DNA from: Paenibacillus mangrovi
GTDB taxonomy: Bacteria > Bacillota > Bacilli > Paenibacillales > Paenibacillaceae
Assembly (NCBI RefSeq): GCF_022898935.1
Contig: NZ_JALIRP010000004.1
Span: 372,001-436,000, forward strand
Length of the DNA stretch: 64,000 nucleotides
Direction: 5' to 3'
In this document: one piece after another, positions 16,785 through 24,756 of the stretch
Layout of the letters: each line of letters begins with the position of its first letter
Numbering within the stretch: position 1 is the stretch's first letter
Notes under the pieces: generated by a model
What the model saw: only the letters and a program-made list of their open reading frames with translations
Database searches by the model: none
Told to the model about the DNA's origin: nothing
Made by a program: the position numbers and the translations under genes

Positions 16785-16789
16785 TTGTA

Positions 16790-19700
16790 TCACTTTGCCT
16801 TATCCACATTAAAGTACCGGGCTTCCGGATGAGCAAACACCATGGCCGATACCGAAGCCTCCGGCTCCATCATGAAGCCTTCCGTAAGCTGAACACCGAT
16901 ATCTTCCGGCTTCATCAGCTTGAACAGCGGCTCCTGATCTTCCAAGTCCGGACAGGCCGGATATCCGAACGAAACACGAATCCCTTGATAACGCGCCCCG
17001 TGACGCAGCTTCATGGTCATATCCGCCGGATCCGGGAATCCCCAGCTGTCCCGCATGATATGATGCACCCGCTCGGCAAGCGCTTCTGCCGTCTCCAAGG
17101 CAACCGATTGAAGGGCGTGAGAGCGCAGGTAGTCGCCTTTGTCTTTCCATTCGGACGACAGCTTGGATATCCCCTGCCCTGCTGTCACCACCAAAAATCC
17201 AACGTAATCCATCTGTCCGCTGTCCACTGACTTCAGGAAATCCGCAAGACACAGGAATGGAGGCACATTTTGGCGCGGGAAGCTGAAAGTATGAAGCACT
17301 TTAGATGTATCCTCAGGATCATAAATGACAATATCATTCTCCCTGGATTGCGCCGGGAAGAAGCGGTACATCGCATGAGCCTGAATAATACCTTCCTTAG
17401 CCGCCTGATCCAGCAAACCGTCAACGGTTGCTTTAAGCTCGACCGCTTTTTCATTGCCATCAGCCAGCAACTGCTCTACCTGTCCGCGAAGACCCAGGTG
17501 ATGCCCCAGAAGCATCTGCATGTTCATATATGGAATAATATGATTGATCGGGTAATTCCGGATAATGTGGCGCTCCAGATCGGGCGGGATATACACCGGC
17601 ACATCTGTGGACACGCTGGACTTTGCCGCTCTAGTCGGCTCCGGAAGCACCCGCGGCTTTGCTTCTTCTGCGAGCATAGCCTCGAGCTCAGCCTGCATTT
17701 CAGTCTGCATGATCTCCCGCTGCACGGGATCCATCAGCTTATTAGCGAGATCCAGCCCATCCATAGCATCCTTCGCGTATACCACCATTCCCTCATACTC
17801 CGGCCGAATACGCGTTTTGGTGAACTTGCGGGTCAATGCGGCACCGCCTACCATAATTGGCACGTTAACGCCGGCATTTTTTAGATCCTGCGCCGTAACG
17901 ACCATTTGCTGCGCGGATTTGACCAAAAGGCCTGACAAGCCGATCATATCGGCCTTTTCCTTGCGATATGCTTCAATGATTATCTCCGGTGCTACTTTTA
18001 TACCCAGATTGACAATCTGGTATCCATTATTTGAAAGGATGATCTCTACCAGGTTTTTCCCGATGTCGTGTACATCACCTTTAACGGTAGCCAGAAGCAT
18101 TTTACCCTTAACTGATGATTCGTTTTTCTCCATGAATTGTTCCAAATACGATACGGATGCTTTCATGACCTCGGCGCTTTGCAGCACTTCGGCAACAATC
18201 AACTCATTGTTGTTGAAGAGGCGGCCCACCTCGGACATTCCTTCCATTAACGGACCATTGATAATTTCGAGAGCCCCGTATTTCTGAAGCGCTTCGTCCA
18301 AATCAGGAATAAGTCCCTCCTTGGAGCCCTCCACCACATATGAAGCCAAGCGTTCCTCAAGTGTAAGGTTGGACAGCTTTTCCTTCTTCTCGACCTTTTT
18401 ATTCCGGAATGCGGCGACAAAAGCAGCGAGCGTCTCATCATTCGTATCATAGATTAATGCTTCCGCAAGCTTGCGTTCTTCTTCCGGAATTGAAGCATAA
18501 CGCTCCAGCTTTTCCGTGTTGACGATCGCGTAATCGAGACCAGCTTTCGTGCATTCATACAAAAATACCGAGTTCAGCACTTCACGTCCCGCTTCAGGCA
18601 GACCAAAGGATACGTTACTGATTCCGAGAATGGTCTGGCATTCAGGCATCGCTTCCTTAATAAGACGAATGCCCTCAATGGTTTCCTTCGCGGAGCCGAT
18701 ATACTGCTCATCTCCGGTGCCTACCGGAAAGACCAGCGTATCGAAAATCAGATCTTCGGCAGGCAATTTGTATTTGTTCACCAAAAGATCATAGGAGCGT
18801 TTTGCCACTTTCAGCTTGTCATCCCGGTGAATCGCCTGTCCCGTCTCATCAATCGTGCCGACGACGACGGCTGCTCCGTATTTATGGATTAACGGCGTCA
18901 CCCGTTCGAATTTTTCTTCACCATCTTCAAGATTAATGGAGTTAATAATCGCTTTCCCTTGCGAGTACTTCAATGCCAGATCAATGACCGCTGCGTCCGT
19001 CGTATCGATCATGAGAGGCACTTTTACCTTCTTCACAACGAGCTCCAGGAATTTCTCCATATCTTCTGTTTCATCACGGTCAGGGTCCTGCACACATACA
19101 TCAATCACATGAGCACCATTTTTTACCTGAGCACGTGCAATTTCCGATGCTTCCTCATATTTCCCTTCAACAATTAACCGTTTGAATTTACGCGAACCAA
19201 GCACATTCGTCCGTTCCCCTACCATATAAGGACGGTTTTCCGATTCAATATACACTGGCTCTATCCCCGAAATCGCCGGTGCATGAGTTCCCTCCATCGG
19301 GCGGGGCTCGTACCGGCTCATCACGTCTGACAATGCTCTAATGTGATCCGGTGTGGTTCCGCAGCATCCACCAGCGATGTTCAGCCAGCCCTGCTTCGCA
19401 AAGTCTTCCATTTTACGTGCAAGCGACTCCGGCGACTCATGATAGCTCCCGTTCTCATCCGGAAGTCCAGCGTTGGGATAACAGCTGACCGCCGTTTTGG
19501 CCATTGCCGACAGTGAACGGATATGATCCCGCATAAACTCAGGGCCAGTTGCGCAGTTCAATCCAACCGAGATCGGGTTCAAATGCTCGAGCGAAATATA
19601 AAAGGCTTCAATATTTTGCCCGGCAAGTGTTGTGCCCATCGGTTCAATTGTTCCTGAAATCATGACAGGGAGCGTGACTCCGCTACTTTCGAATGCCCGG

Positions 19701-20233
19701 CGGATGCCGATGCTTCCCGCTTTTACGTTCAGCGTATCTTGGCTCGTTTCCAAGAGCAGTGCATCAACGCGGCCCTCGATTAAAGCAGCAGCCTGCTCTT
19801 CATAGCTATTCACCAATTCCTCGAACGTGACACCCCCGGTTACAGACAGGGTTTTCGTAGTCGGTCCCATCGCCCCGATGACATATCTCGGCTTGTCCGG
19901 TGTACTGAACTTATCAGCGGCTCGGCGTGCGATTTCAGCAGCCGTCAGGTTAATTTCTCTTGATTTCTCAGGTATATCATATTCCGCCAGTACAACGGAC
20001 GTTGCACCAAAGGTATTCGTTTCAATTAGATCGGCTCCCGCTTCCAGATACTTTTCATGAATTTCTTCAATGACATCCGGACGGATCAGCACGAGCATCT
20101 CATTACAGCCTTCAAGCTCTTCTCCGCCAAAATCCTGTGGTCCAAGCTCGACCTGCTGTATCATGGTACCCATTGCACCATCAAGTATTAATATTCGTTC
20201 TTTCATCATTTCCTGCAAGCCTGGTCTATTCAT
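16790..20233 (-). CDS. metH: Cobalamin-dependent methionine synthase
   Basis: The protein has about 1147 residues from an ATG preceded by AGGGGGG (an upstream in-frame TTG overlaps that ribosome site and is rejected). Domains in order: homocysteine-binding barrel with zinc cysteines in GLNCATG and GGCCGTT; pterin-binding barrel for methyltetrahydrofolate; cobalamin module with the axial-ligand motif DVHDIGKN (about 718-725) and SGLLVKS; C-terminal SAM-binding reactivation domain. It transfers methyl from methyl-folate to homocysteine. The reductive-methylation domain is shorter than in E. coli MetH (1227 residues). I see no S-box (SAM) riboswitch in the 169 bases upstream. Confidence 0.96.
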   Translation of the reverse strand: MNRPGLQEMMKERILILDGAMGTMIQQVELGPQDFGGEELEGCNEMLVLIRPDVIEEIHEKYLEAGADLIETNTFGATSVVLAEYDIPEKSREINLTAAEIARRAADKFSTPDKPRYVIGAMGPTTKTLSVTGGVTFEELVNSYEEQAAALIEGRVDALLLETSQDTLNVKAGSIGIRRAFESSGVTLPVMISGTIEPMGTTLAGQNIEAFYISLEHLNPISVGLNCATGPEFMRDHIRSLSAMAKTAVSCYPNAGLPDENGSYHESPESLARKMEDFAKQGWLNIAGGCCGTTPDHIRALSDVMSRYEPRPMEGTHAPAISGIEPVYIESENRPYMVGERTNVLGSRKFKRLIVEGKYEEASEIARAQVKNGAHVIDVCVQDPDRDETEDMEKFLELVVKKVKVPLMIDTTDAAVIDLALKYSQGKAIINSINLEDGEEKFERVTPLIHKYGAAVVVGTIDETGQAIHRDDKLKVAKRSYDLLVNKYKLPAEDLIFDTLVFPVGTGDEQYIGSAKETIEGIRLIKEAMPECQTILGISNVSFGLPEAGREVLNSVFLYECTKAGLDYAIVNTEKLERYASIPEEERKLAEALIYDTNDETLAAFVAAFRNKKVEKKEKLSNLTLEERLASYVVEGSKEGLIPDLDEALQKYGALEIINGPLMEGMSEVGRLFNNNELIVAEVLQSAEVMKASVSYLEQFMEKNESSVKGKMLLATVKGDVHDIGKNLVEIILSNNGYQIVNLGIKVAPEIIIEAYRKEKADMIGLSGLLVKSAQQMVVTAQDLKNAGVNVPIMVGGAALTRKFTKTRIRPEYEGMVVYAKDAMDGLDLANKLMDPVQREIMQTEMQAELEAMLAEEAKPRVLPEPTRAAKSSVSTDVPVYIPPDLERHIIRNYPINHIIPYMNMQMLLGHHLGLRGQVEQLLADGNEKAVELKATVDGLLDQAAKEGIIQAHAMYRFFPAQSRENDIVIYDPEDTSKVLHTFSFPRQNVPPFLCLADFLKSVDSGQMDYVGFLVVTAGQGISKLSSEWKDKGDYLRSHALQSVALETAEALAERVHHIMRDSWGFPDPADMTMKLRHGARYQGIRVSFGYPACPDLEDQEPLFKLMKPEDIGVQLTEGFMMEPEASVSAMVFAHPEARYFNVDKAK

Positions 20234-20338
20234 GTCATTTCCCCCCTGCAAAACGTTAGCTCTTAGTTTAACAGAATCCTATAATTTAGAAAAGTGTTAG
20301 AAAACGCAGTCATCCCTCATTTTCATTAGGAAGATGCA

Positions 20339-20367
20339 TCGACAAAGACTGAGGGCTTCGCTATAAT
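20339..20367 (+). promoter_or_regulatory. Putative sigma-A promoter of mtnD
   Basis: TCGACA (20339-20344), 17-base spacer, TATAAT (20362-20367), about 35 bases before the mtnD start codon. The leader is too short for a riboswitch. Confidence 0.7.
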
Positions 20368-20402
20368 ATAAATTAATCCAAGTGGAAAAGAGGGATAAGC
20401 TC

Positions 20403-20945
20403 ATGGCTGAAATCGTAATACGTAACACGAACGAAAAAATCTCTGGCGACGATAATGTTCGTGATTTCTTAAACAATCAAAATGTATTATTTGAAAAATG
20501 GGATGCTTCCAAGCTGCCTTCCGAGCTTCAAAACAACTTCCAATTAACAGATGATCAAAAAAATGAAATCCTGAGTGTTTATGATGAAGAAATCCGTGAT
20601 CTGGCTGCGCGCCGCAGCTATCAAATCTGGGATGTCATTACGTTGTCTGATTCGACTCCAAACCTCGAAGAACTGCTGAAAAAGTTTGAGGACGTACATA
20701 CCCATACCGAAGATGAAATCCGTGCCGTTGTTAGCGGAAAAGGTATCTTCGTGATCAAAGGCAGCGGTGACTTGGGTTATTTCGACGTGGAGCTGGAAGC
20801 CGGTGACGTTATTTCGGTACCTGAGAACACGAATCACTTCTTTACTTTGATGGAGAACCGTCAGATCGTTGCCGTACGTCTCTTCATTGAAAAGAACGGC
20901 TGGGTTGCTTATCCGGTAGAAGATCCAAGCTTTCAAAAGGCCTAG
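20403..20945 (+). CDS. mtnD: Acireductone dioxygenase (methionine salvage)
   Basis: The protein has 180 residues from an ATG preceded by AGAGGGATA (an in-frame start seven codons earlier is rejected). It is a cupin of the ARD family with the metal-binding motif HTHTEDE (first histidines and glutamate) and the second histidine in ENTNHFFT. With Fe2+ it converts acireductone to formate and the keto-acid precursor of methionine; with Ni2+ the off-pathway product forms. It sits divergently beside metH, so methionine synthesis and salvage are neighbours, but the other mtn genes are not in this window. Confidence 0.93.
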   Translation: MAEIVIRNTNEKISGDDNVRDFLNNQNVLFEKWDASKLPSELQNNFQLTDDQKNEILSVYDEEIRDLAARRSYQIWDVITLSDSTPNLEELLKKFEDVHTHTEDEIRAVVSGKGIFVIKGSGDLGYFDVELEAGDVISVPENTNHFFTLMENRQIVAVRLFIEKNGWVAYPVEDPSFQKA

Positions 20946-20988
20946 TTATTTTAATGTAGTGAATTATTAACTATATTTATTAATACAA

Positions 20989-21036
20989 AAAAGAGAACCT
21001 GCACTTAGCTTTCAAATGTGGGTTCTCTTTGCTTTT
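20989..21036 (+). terminator. Intrinsic terminator after mtnD, probably bidirectional
   Basis: AAAGAGAACC pairs with GGTTCTCTTT, extended by wobble pairs, followed by GCTTTTT on the plus strand and by a T-rich tract on the minus strand. It separates mtnD from the convergent lipoprotein gene. Confidence 0.85.
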
Positions 21037-21061
21037 TCATTTCAAAAGCACTAAATCGCAA

Positions 21062-21475
21062 TCACTTGTTAACCGTCAGCTTCTTGGTAGGCATCGTATG
21101 CTGTGGCCCGTAGGTTACATGGGAGGTGATGCTGTAGGTTCCGTCGCTATTAAATGTTTTTTCAATAACGTATTTTCCGTCTCCCTTGTTCTCAGCCGGC
21201 ACCTGCTCATGGGCACCACTGTCTCCCTCTTTTGCGATTTCAATCATTACTTCATCTGCTTTATCAACCTTTTTATCCTTCTGGGTCACATTCACTTCAA
21301 TGGTAACCGGCTCTCCTACCTTCACCTGTTCCGGTGTCCAGCTTACATCCACTTTCAGCGGCTCCATCATACTTTCATCCATATTCATGCCGTCATGTTC
21401 ACTCTTACTGCCGCATCCTCCCAGAACCAGTACGACAAGTAAAATAAGTCCTGTCAGCCAGAATCTGTTTTTCAT
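21062..21475 (-). CDS. YtkA/FixH-like lipoprotein
   Basis: This 137-residue lipoprotein has a signal helix with lipobox VLGGC (cysteine at 21), then a short Met/His/Asp-rich stretch (HDGMNMDESMM), then a beta-sandwich domain of the YtkA/FixH-like family (DVSWTPEQVKVGEPVTIEVNV and DGTYSITSHVTYGPQHTMP are the recognisable parts). The Met/His-rich linker and the HTMP-type loop suggest copper or other soft-metal binding; this is inference. The start follows GGGAGTGACAGC. It is flanked by terminators on both sides, so it is transcribed alone. Confidence 0.75.
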   Translation of the reverse strand: MKNRFWLTGLILLVVLVLGGCGSKSEHDGMNMDESMMEPLKVDVSWTPEQVKVGEPVTIEVNVTQKDKKVDKADEVMIEIAKEGDSGAHEQVPAENKGDGKYVIEKTFNSDGTYSITSHVTYGPQHTMPTKKLTVNK

Positions 21476-21635
21476 ATGCTGTCACTCCCTAATTCATTAT
21501 CCTTCATATGTACGCCTCTTGGTGCCTCATATATTATACATGCTTTTAACTCTTACAAAACGCAGGCTTGTTCACAAATTGGTGACAAATACCACATCGA
21601 TAACACACAAATGTTATTGACTTCATCAAGCCTTC

Positions 21636-21685
21636 AAAAAAAGTCTGCGATGGCGCAAAAGCAATTGCTCACCATAGCAGACTTT
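21636..21685 (-). terminator. Intrinsic terminator of the ynzC/HAD operon
   Basis: Minus strand: AAAGTCTGCTATGG pairs with CCATCGCAGACTTT (one mismatch), then seven T residues. It lies 18 bases past the HAD gene stop. Confidence 0.85.
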
Positions 21686-21702
21686 CTATAGGACATTTGA
21701 AA

Positions 21703-22500
21703 TTAAATGGATTCCAGAATACCATGAAGCTCTGACAGATGCTTGATTTCATAGTCAGGCTCAATGTTTGAGTGCTTTGATCTATCATTCCGGTTGATCC
21801 AAACCGTCTTTAATCCAGCGGAAAGTCCGCCTATGATATCTGTCGATAGCTTGTCTCCAACCATGACCGCATCCTGAGGAGAGATGTTCAACCGGGAAAG
21901 GGCATGTTCAAAAATGCGTTTATCTGGTTTACCCTTGCCGAAGCTGCCTGAAATCACGATCTCATCAAAATAAGGCGCCAGTTCAGGTACACTGTCCAGT
22001 TTTTCCTGCTGAAGACCAGGACAACCGTTGGTGAGAAGTAAAAGCTTGTAGCGGCCTTTCAGCTCTTTAAGCACCTGGAAGGTTTCTTCATAGACATGAG
22101 GACGTGCTCGTCTCTCCGCTCCAAACTGTTCCGCCAGCTGCTGAGCCAGTTCTTCGTCATCGATTCCCAGCGCCTGTAGACCACGCTGCCAGGATTCCTT
22201 CTGGTAACCGGGAACGATCTGAGCCATAAGGCGGAATTCAGGCTGTTCGCCTACAGTAAATTGACCCCACAACGCCTCAAATGGGTTAATTCCGATCATT
22301 GCGGTAAAAGCATATGTATCATAAGATTCATATAACGCTCTTGCCTCACGGCGAACTGCTGCTTCAAGCGCCTCAGGATCAATCCCCGTTTTCGCAGCAG
22401 CCGTGTCGCAGGTTGCACGAAAAGATTCCTTCACGCTCCGTTCATCCCACAGCAGTGTATCGTCCAAATCAAAAAATACAGCGGTTGCCCCCATCTTCAT
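21703..22500 (-). CDS. HAD-superfamily hydrolase (subclass IA)
   Basis: The protein has about 265 residues from an ATG after GGAGAGG (a further ATG two codons downstream is equally possible). HAD motifs: FFDLDDTLLWD (motif I), LLTNG (II), lysine in GKGKPDKRIFE (III), MVGDKLSTDIIGG (IV). It has an alpha-helical cap of the haloacid-dehalogenase type. It resembles YjjG/YsgA-type nucleotide or sugar phosphatases; the substrate is unknown. It is the last gene of an apparent three-gene operon with the membrane protein and the DUF896 protein. Confidence 0.85.
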   Translation of the reverse strand: MKMGATAVFFDLDDTLLWDERSVKESFRATCDTAAAKTGIDPEALEAAVRREARALYESYDTYAFTAMIGINPFEALWGQFTVGEQPEFRLMAQIVPGYQKESWQRGLQALGIDDEELAQQLAEQFGAERRARPHVYEETFQVLKELKGRYKLLLLTNGCPGLQQEKLDSVPELAPYFDEIVISGSFGKGKPDKRIFEHALSRLNISPQDAVMVGDKLSTDIIGGLSAGLKTVWINRNDRSKHSNIEPDYEIKHLSELHGILESI

Positions 22501-22522
22501 CCATCCCTCTCCCAAGTATGAT

Positions 22523-23068
22523 CTATTGTTTTTCAAAAGGAATATTAAAAGTATTCGCGAATCGCTCTAACCGTTCACCCATGGCTGCAGTATCATAACG
22601 GTTAACGATCCGGGTGAACACCCAGTTGCCGCCTCTGCTTACTTTTCCGTTCTTTCCTTTGGTACCCTTGAGTTCAATAACTACCGTACCTGATCCAACC
22701 TTAATCTTGGCAATTTGATCAGCGTTAAGACGACGATCCCGATTAAACTTAATGGTAGAAATCGTGTTTTTATCCACTTTAAGAAATGGACGACGCAGAA
22801 AAATGACGACCGCGAGCAAAACATACATAGCGACCACGATCCACGTCAAAGACGTATTCATAACTGCCTGCTGACTCGCCAATCCAAGGAGAACATAAAT
22901 GGCTGCCAGTGCTACCAACGTAATAGGAAGAACGTAATTTCGTCCTTTGAAAATTTCTTCCGTTGCGGAGCTGTTCGAAGAATAAAGCGATGGTTTTCCT
23001 TGTTTCTTACGCTGCTTGTTTAATTGTGCTGTGTTTTTCTGAACCTTTCTTTCCCAGGAACGGGACAT
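22523..23068 (-). CDS. Conserved membrane protein with PH-like C-terminal domain
   Basis: The protein has 181 residues: a basic, Q/K-rich N-terminus, two transmembrane helices (about 45-64 and 74-91), then a soluble beta-rich domain (RRPFLKVDKNTISTIKF, QIAKIKVGSGTVVIEL). The order of two helices and a PH-like sheet recalls bacterial PH (bPH2-type) proteins. I know no function. It starts after AAGGAGG, 33 bases downstream of the DUF896 gene, and is followed 22 bases later by the HAD gene. Confidence 0.65.
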   Translation of the reverse strand: MSRSWERKVQKNTAQLNKQRKKQGKPSLYSSNSSATEEIFKGRNYVLPITLVALAAIYVLLGLASQQAVMNTSLTWIVVAMYVLLAVVIFLRRPFLKVDKNTISTIKFNRDRRLNADQIAKIKVGSGTVVIELKGTKGKNGKVSRGGNWVFTRIVNRYDTAAMGERLERFANTFNIPFEKQ

Positions 23069-23101
23069 AGGTTTTCCTCCTTAACCATCCTATCATGTAT
23101 T

Positions 23102-23296
23102 TTACTTGCGCTTAACATCCTGCTGATCCTCTACCCATTCGATCGTTTCCAATTGGGCCTTGAAGTTCCGGCGGACGTTTTGGAGGTATTTTTCGCGCAG
23201 TTTGGCACGTTCCTCAGTTTCTTCCTTCGTGAGCCCCGATTCCTTATGTTTACGGGCAAGCTCGTTAATCCGCTGAACTAAGCTGTCGATATCCAT
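23102..23296 (-). CDS. ynzC: DUF896 (YnzC-like) protein
   Basis: This 64-residue helical-hairpin protein of the DUF896/YnzC family shows the family pattern INELARKHKESGLTKEETEERAKLREKYL. In Bacillus subtilis the homologue lies in the SOS-regulated yneA-yneB-ynzC operon. Here it is separated from yneA by a terminator (23341-23382), so it may have lost direct SOS control. The molecular role is unknown. The start is backed by GGAGGAG. Confidence 0.88.
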   Translation of the reverse strand: MDIDSLVQRINELARKHKESGLTKEETEERAKLREKYLQNVRRNFKAQLETIEWVEDQQDVKRK

Positions 23297-23340
23297 ACAC
23301 TACTCCTCCATTATTCAATTCATAACTAACTTTGCCATGA

Positions 23341-23382
23341 GAAAAAGAGCTTGTCAAGGTATGCACCTTTCCAAGCTCTTCT
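23341..23382 (-). terminator. Intrinsic terminator of yneA
   Basis: Minus strand: AAGAGCTTG ... CAAGCTCTTTTTC with an inner AAGGTGC/GCATACCTT pairing, 10 bases past the yneA stop. Confidence 0.8.
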
Positions 23383-23392
23383 GTGTTAAATA

Positions 23393-23776
23393 TCATTCAT
23401 ATATAGGAAGAGATAGTACATCTCCGGCTTCAATTCCGCTTGTCTTCAAATGATTCGTCTTCTTAATAACATTAATATAATCGCGTGTATCCATATCCTT
23501 CGGTTTATATTCAACGGCAATCTCCCACAGCGTGTCTCCTTTGGTTACGACCACCTGTTCCAACGGAATTTCATCATGTGGTGAACCGGCAAACACGCGA
23601 ACCATTCCTGTACACCCAATGATGATAATGACGGCAGCAAGCATAAGCTTGAAAAGAAGACGGCGAGTGAACATTGCTTGCAGTTCCTGAATACGCTCGA
23701 CAGCCTTCCATCCACCGGTTCCTACTTCAATAACTTCACTATTATAAATACTTTGGTATGTAGTATGTTTTAACAT
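23393..23776 (-). CDS. yneA: SOS cell-division suppressor YneA
   Basis: The protein has 127 residues from the ATG at 23774-23776 after GGAGGAG. There is a cytoplasmic N-terminus, one membrane helix (about 43-61), and a C-terminal LysM domain (VVVTKGDTLWEIAVEY to GDVLSLPIYE). YneA delays division during DNA damage and is anchored outside through its LysM domain. It is divergent from lexA, with a promoter and three LexA-type boxes upstream. It is somewhat longer than the B. subtilis protein (105 residues), with an N-terminal extension. Confidence 0.9.
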   Translation of the reverse strand: MLKHTTYQSIYNSEVIEVGTGGWKAVERIQELQAMFTRRLLFKLMLAAVIIIIGCTGMVRVFAGSPHDEIPLEQVVVTKGDTLWEIAVEYKPKDMDTRDYINVIKKTNHLKTSGIEAGDVLSLPIYE

Positions 23777-23790
23777 TTTTCGCGCTCCTC

Positions 23791-23804
23791 CAAACATTTG
23801 TTCT
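23791..23804. promoter_or_regulatory. LexA (SOS) box, weaker, in the yneA leader
   Basis: CAAACATTTGTTCT fits the Bacillus CGAAC-N4-GTTCG-type operator with one change in the left arm. It lies between the yneA -10 and the start codon. Confidence 0.6.
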
Positions 23805-23815
23805 TGTATGAGAAC

Positions 23816-23844
23816 AATATAACACGAACACATGTTTTGTTCAA
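23816..23844 (-). promoter_or_regulatory. SOS promoter of yneA
   Basis: Minus strand TTGAAC (23839-23844), 17-base spacer, TATATT (23816-23821). One LexA box fills the spacer and two more flank it. Confidence 0.8.
23825..23838. promoter_or_regulatory. LexA (SOS) box in the yneA promoter spacer
   Basis: CGAACACATGTTTT has a perfect left arm and a degenerate right arm. It lies entirely between the -35 and -10 of yneA. Confidence 0.75.
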
Positions 23845-23853
23845 TAGTTTTTT

Positions 23854-23867
23854 CGAACGATTGTTCC
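23854..23867. promoter_or_regulatory. LexA (SOS) box upstream of the yneA -35
   Basis: CGAACGATTGTTCC is a near-perfect match to the Bacillus SOS operator CGAACRNRYGTTYC. Confidence 0.85.
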
Positions 23868-24005
23868 CTTTTTTTAAAACTTAGATCTAATTCAAAGTGC
23901 AGGCTATATTTCATGGATATATTAGGGGAAGGTTTGTTCTATTAGTGATTGTACAGGGGAGCCTCTGGGCTTGATTTTTTAATATTCTGATTTTAGAACT
24001 TGTGT

Positions 24006-24034
24006 TTGTACGAACGGTAGTTCTATGTTATAAT
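24006..24034 (+). promoter_or_regulatory. lexA promoter with overlapping LexA box
   Basis: TTGTAC (24006-24011), 17 bases, TATAAT (24029-24034). The SOS box CGAACGGTAGTTCT occupies 24011-24024, directly between the two elements, giving autoregulation. Confidence 0.88.
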
Positions 24035-24067
24035 TTTACCAAACGTTACTAATGGGGTTGATGGGGA

Positions 24068-24694
24068 ATGTCGAAGATATCTAGCCGGCAGCAGGCAATA
24101 TTGGAGTTTATCAGAAACGAAGTGCGGGCCAAGGGTTATCCGCCTTCCGTCCGAGAGATTGGCGAAGCTGTAGGATTGGCTTCAAGCTCAACTGTCCACG
24201 GTCATTTGGACAGACTCGAGAAGAAGGGACTAATCCGTAGAGACCCTACGAAACCTCGCGCCATTGAGATTTTGGGTCAGGAAGAGTCCGAAAGCAGCAA
24301 CCTGTTTACACATACGATCGCAAGAGTTCCTGTGGTTGGTAAGGTTACAGCCGGTGTACCGATTACCGCAACGGAGAACATTGAGGACTATTTCCCTCTT
24401 CCCCAGCATTATGTCGGGGATGAGAAAGTATTTATGCTTTCGGTTATGGGAGACAGTATGATCGAGGTAGGCATCCATAATGGTGATTACGTTATCGTTC
24501 GCCAGCAGCAGACTGCTGACAACGGCGATATCGTAGTCGCGATGACGGAAGAGGATGAAGCTACAGTGAAAACCTTTTATAAAGAGAAGGATCACATTCG
24601 TCTACAGCCGGAGAATCCGTCCTATGAGCCACTGCGGCTGAATCATGTAACGATCCTCGGCAAGGTAGTCGGTTTGTTCCGGGATATTCATTAA
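24068..24694 (+). CDS. lexA: SOS repressor LexA
   Basis: This 208-residue protein has an N-terminal winged helix-turn-helix ([24 protein letters not shown], here about 31-54) and a C-terminal peptidase fold. Self-cleavage occurs at Ala95-Gly96 in KVTAGVP; the catalytic dyad is Ser130 (MGDSM) and Lys168 (TVKTF). It represses the SOS regulon until RecA filaments promote its cleavage. It has its own operator, and yneA is divergent, as in Bacillus. Confidence 0.97.
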   Translation: MSKISSRQQAILEFIRNEVRAKGYPPSVREIGEAVGLASSSTVHGHLDRLEKKGLIRRDPTKPRAIEILGQEESESSNLFTHTIARVPVVGKVTAGVPITATENIEDYFPLPQHYVGDEKVFMLSVMGDSMIEVGIHNGDYVIVRQQQTADNGDIVVAMTEEDEATVKTFYKEKDHIRLQPENPSYEPLRLNHVTILGKVVGLFRDIH

Positions 24695-24717
24695 TTGTTT
24701 TTGCGTACAAAATGTAC

Positions 24718-24756
24718 AAGCCCTTGTTGCTCCTGCCGGAGAACAAGGGCTTTTTT
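24718..24756 (+). terminator. Intrinsic terminator of lexA
   Basis: AAGCCCTTGTT pairs with AACAAGGGCTT (the second arm starts at 24742), followed by TTTTTT. It overlaps the last bases of the convergent serine hydrolase gene. Confidence 0.88.

Noticed and set aside
21540..21600. A possible FNR/Rex-like operator upstream of the YtkA-like lipoprotein
   Set aside because: The inverted arms run in the order TCAC then GTGA, opposite to FNR/CRP (TGTGA-N6-TCACA) and without Rex arms, so the match is not credible.
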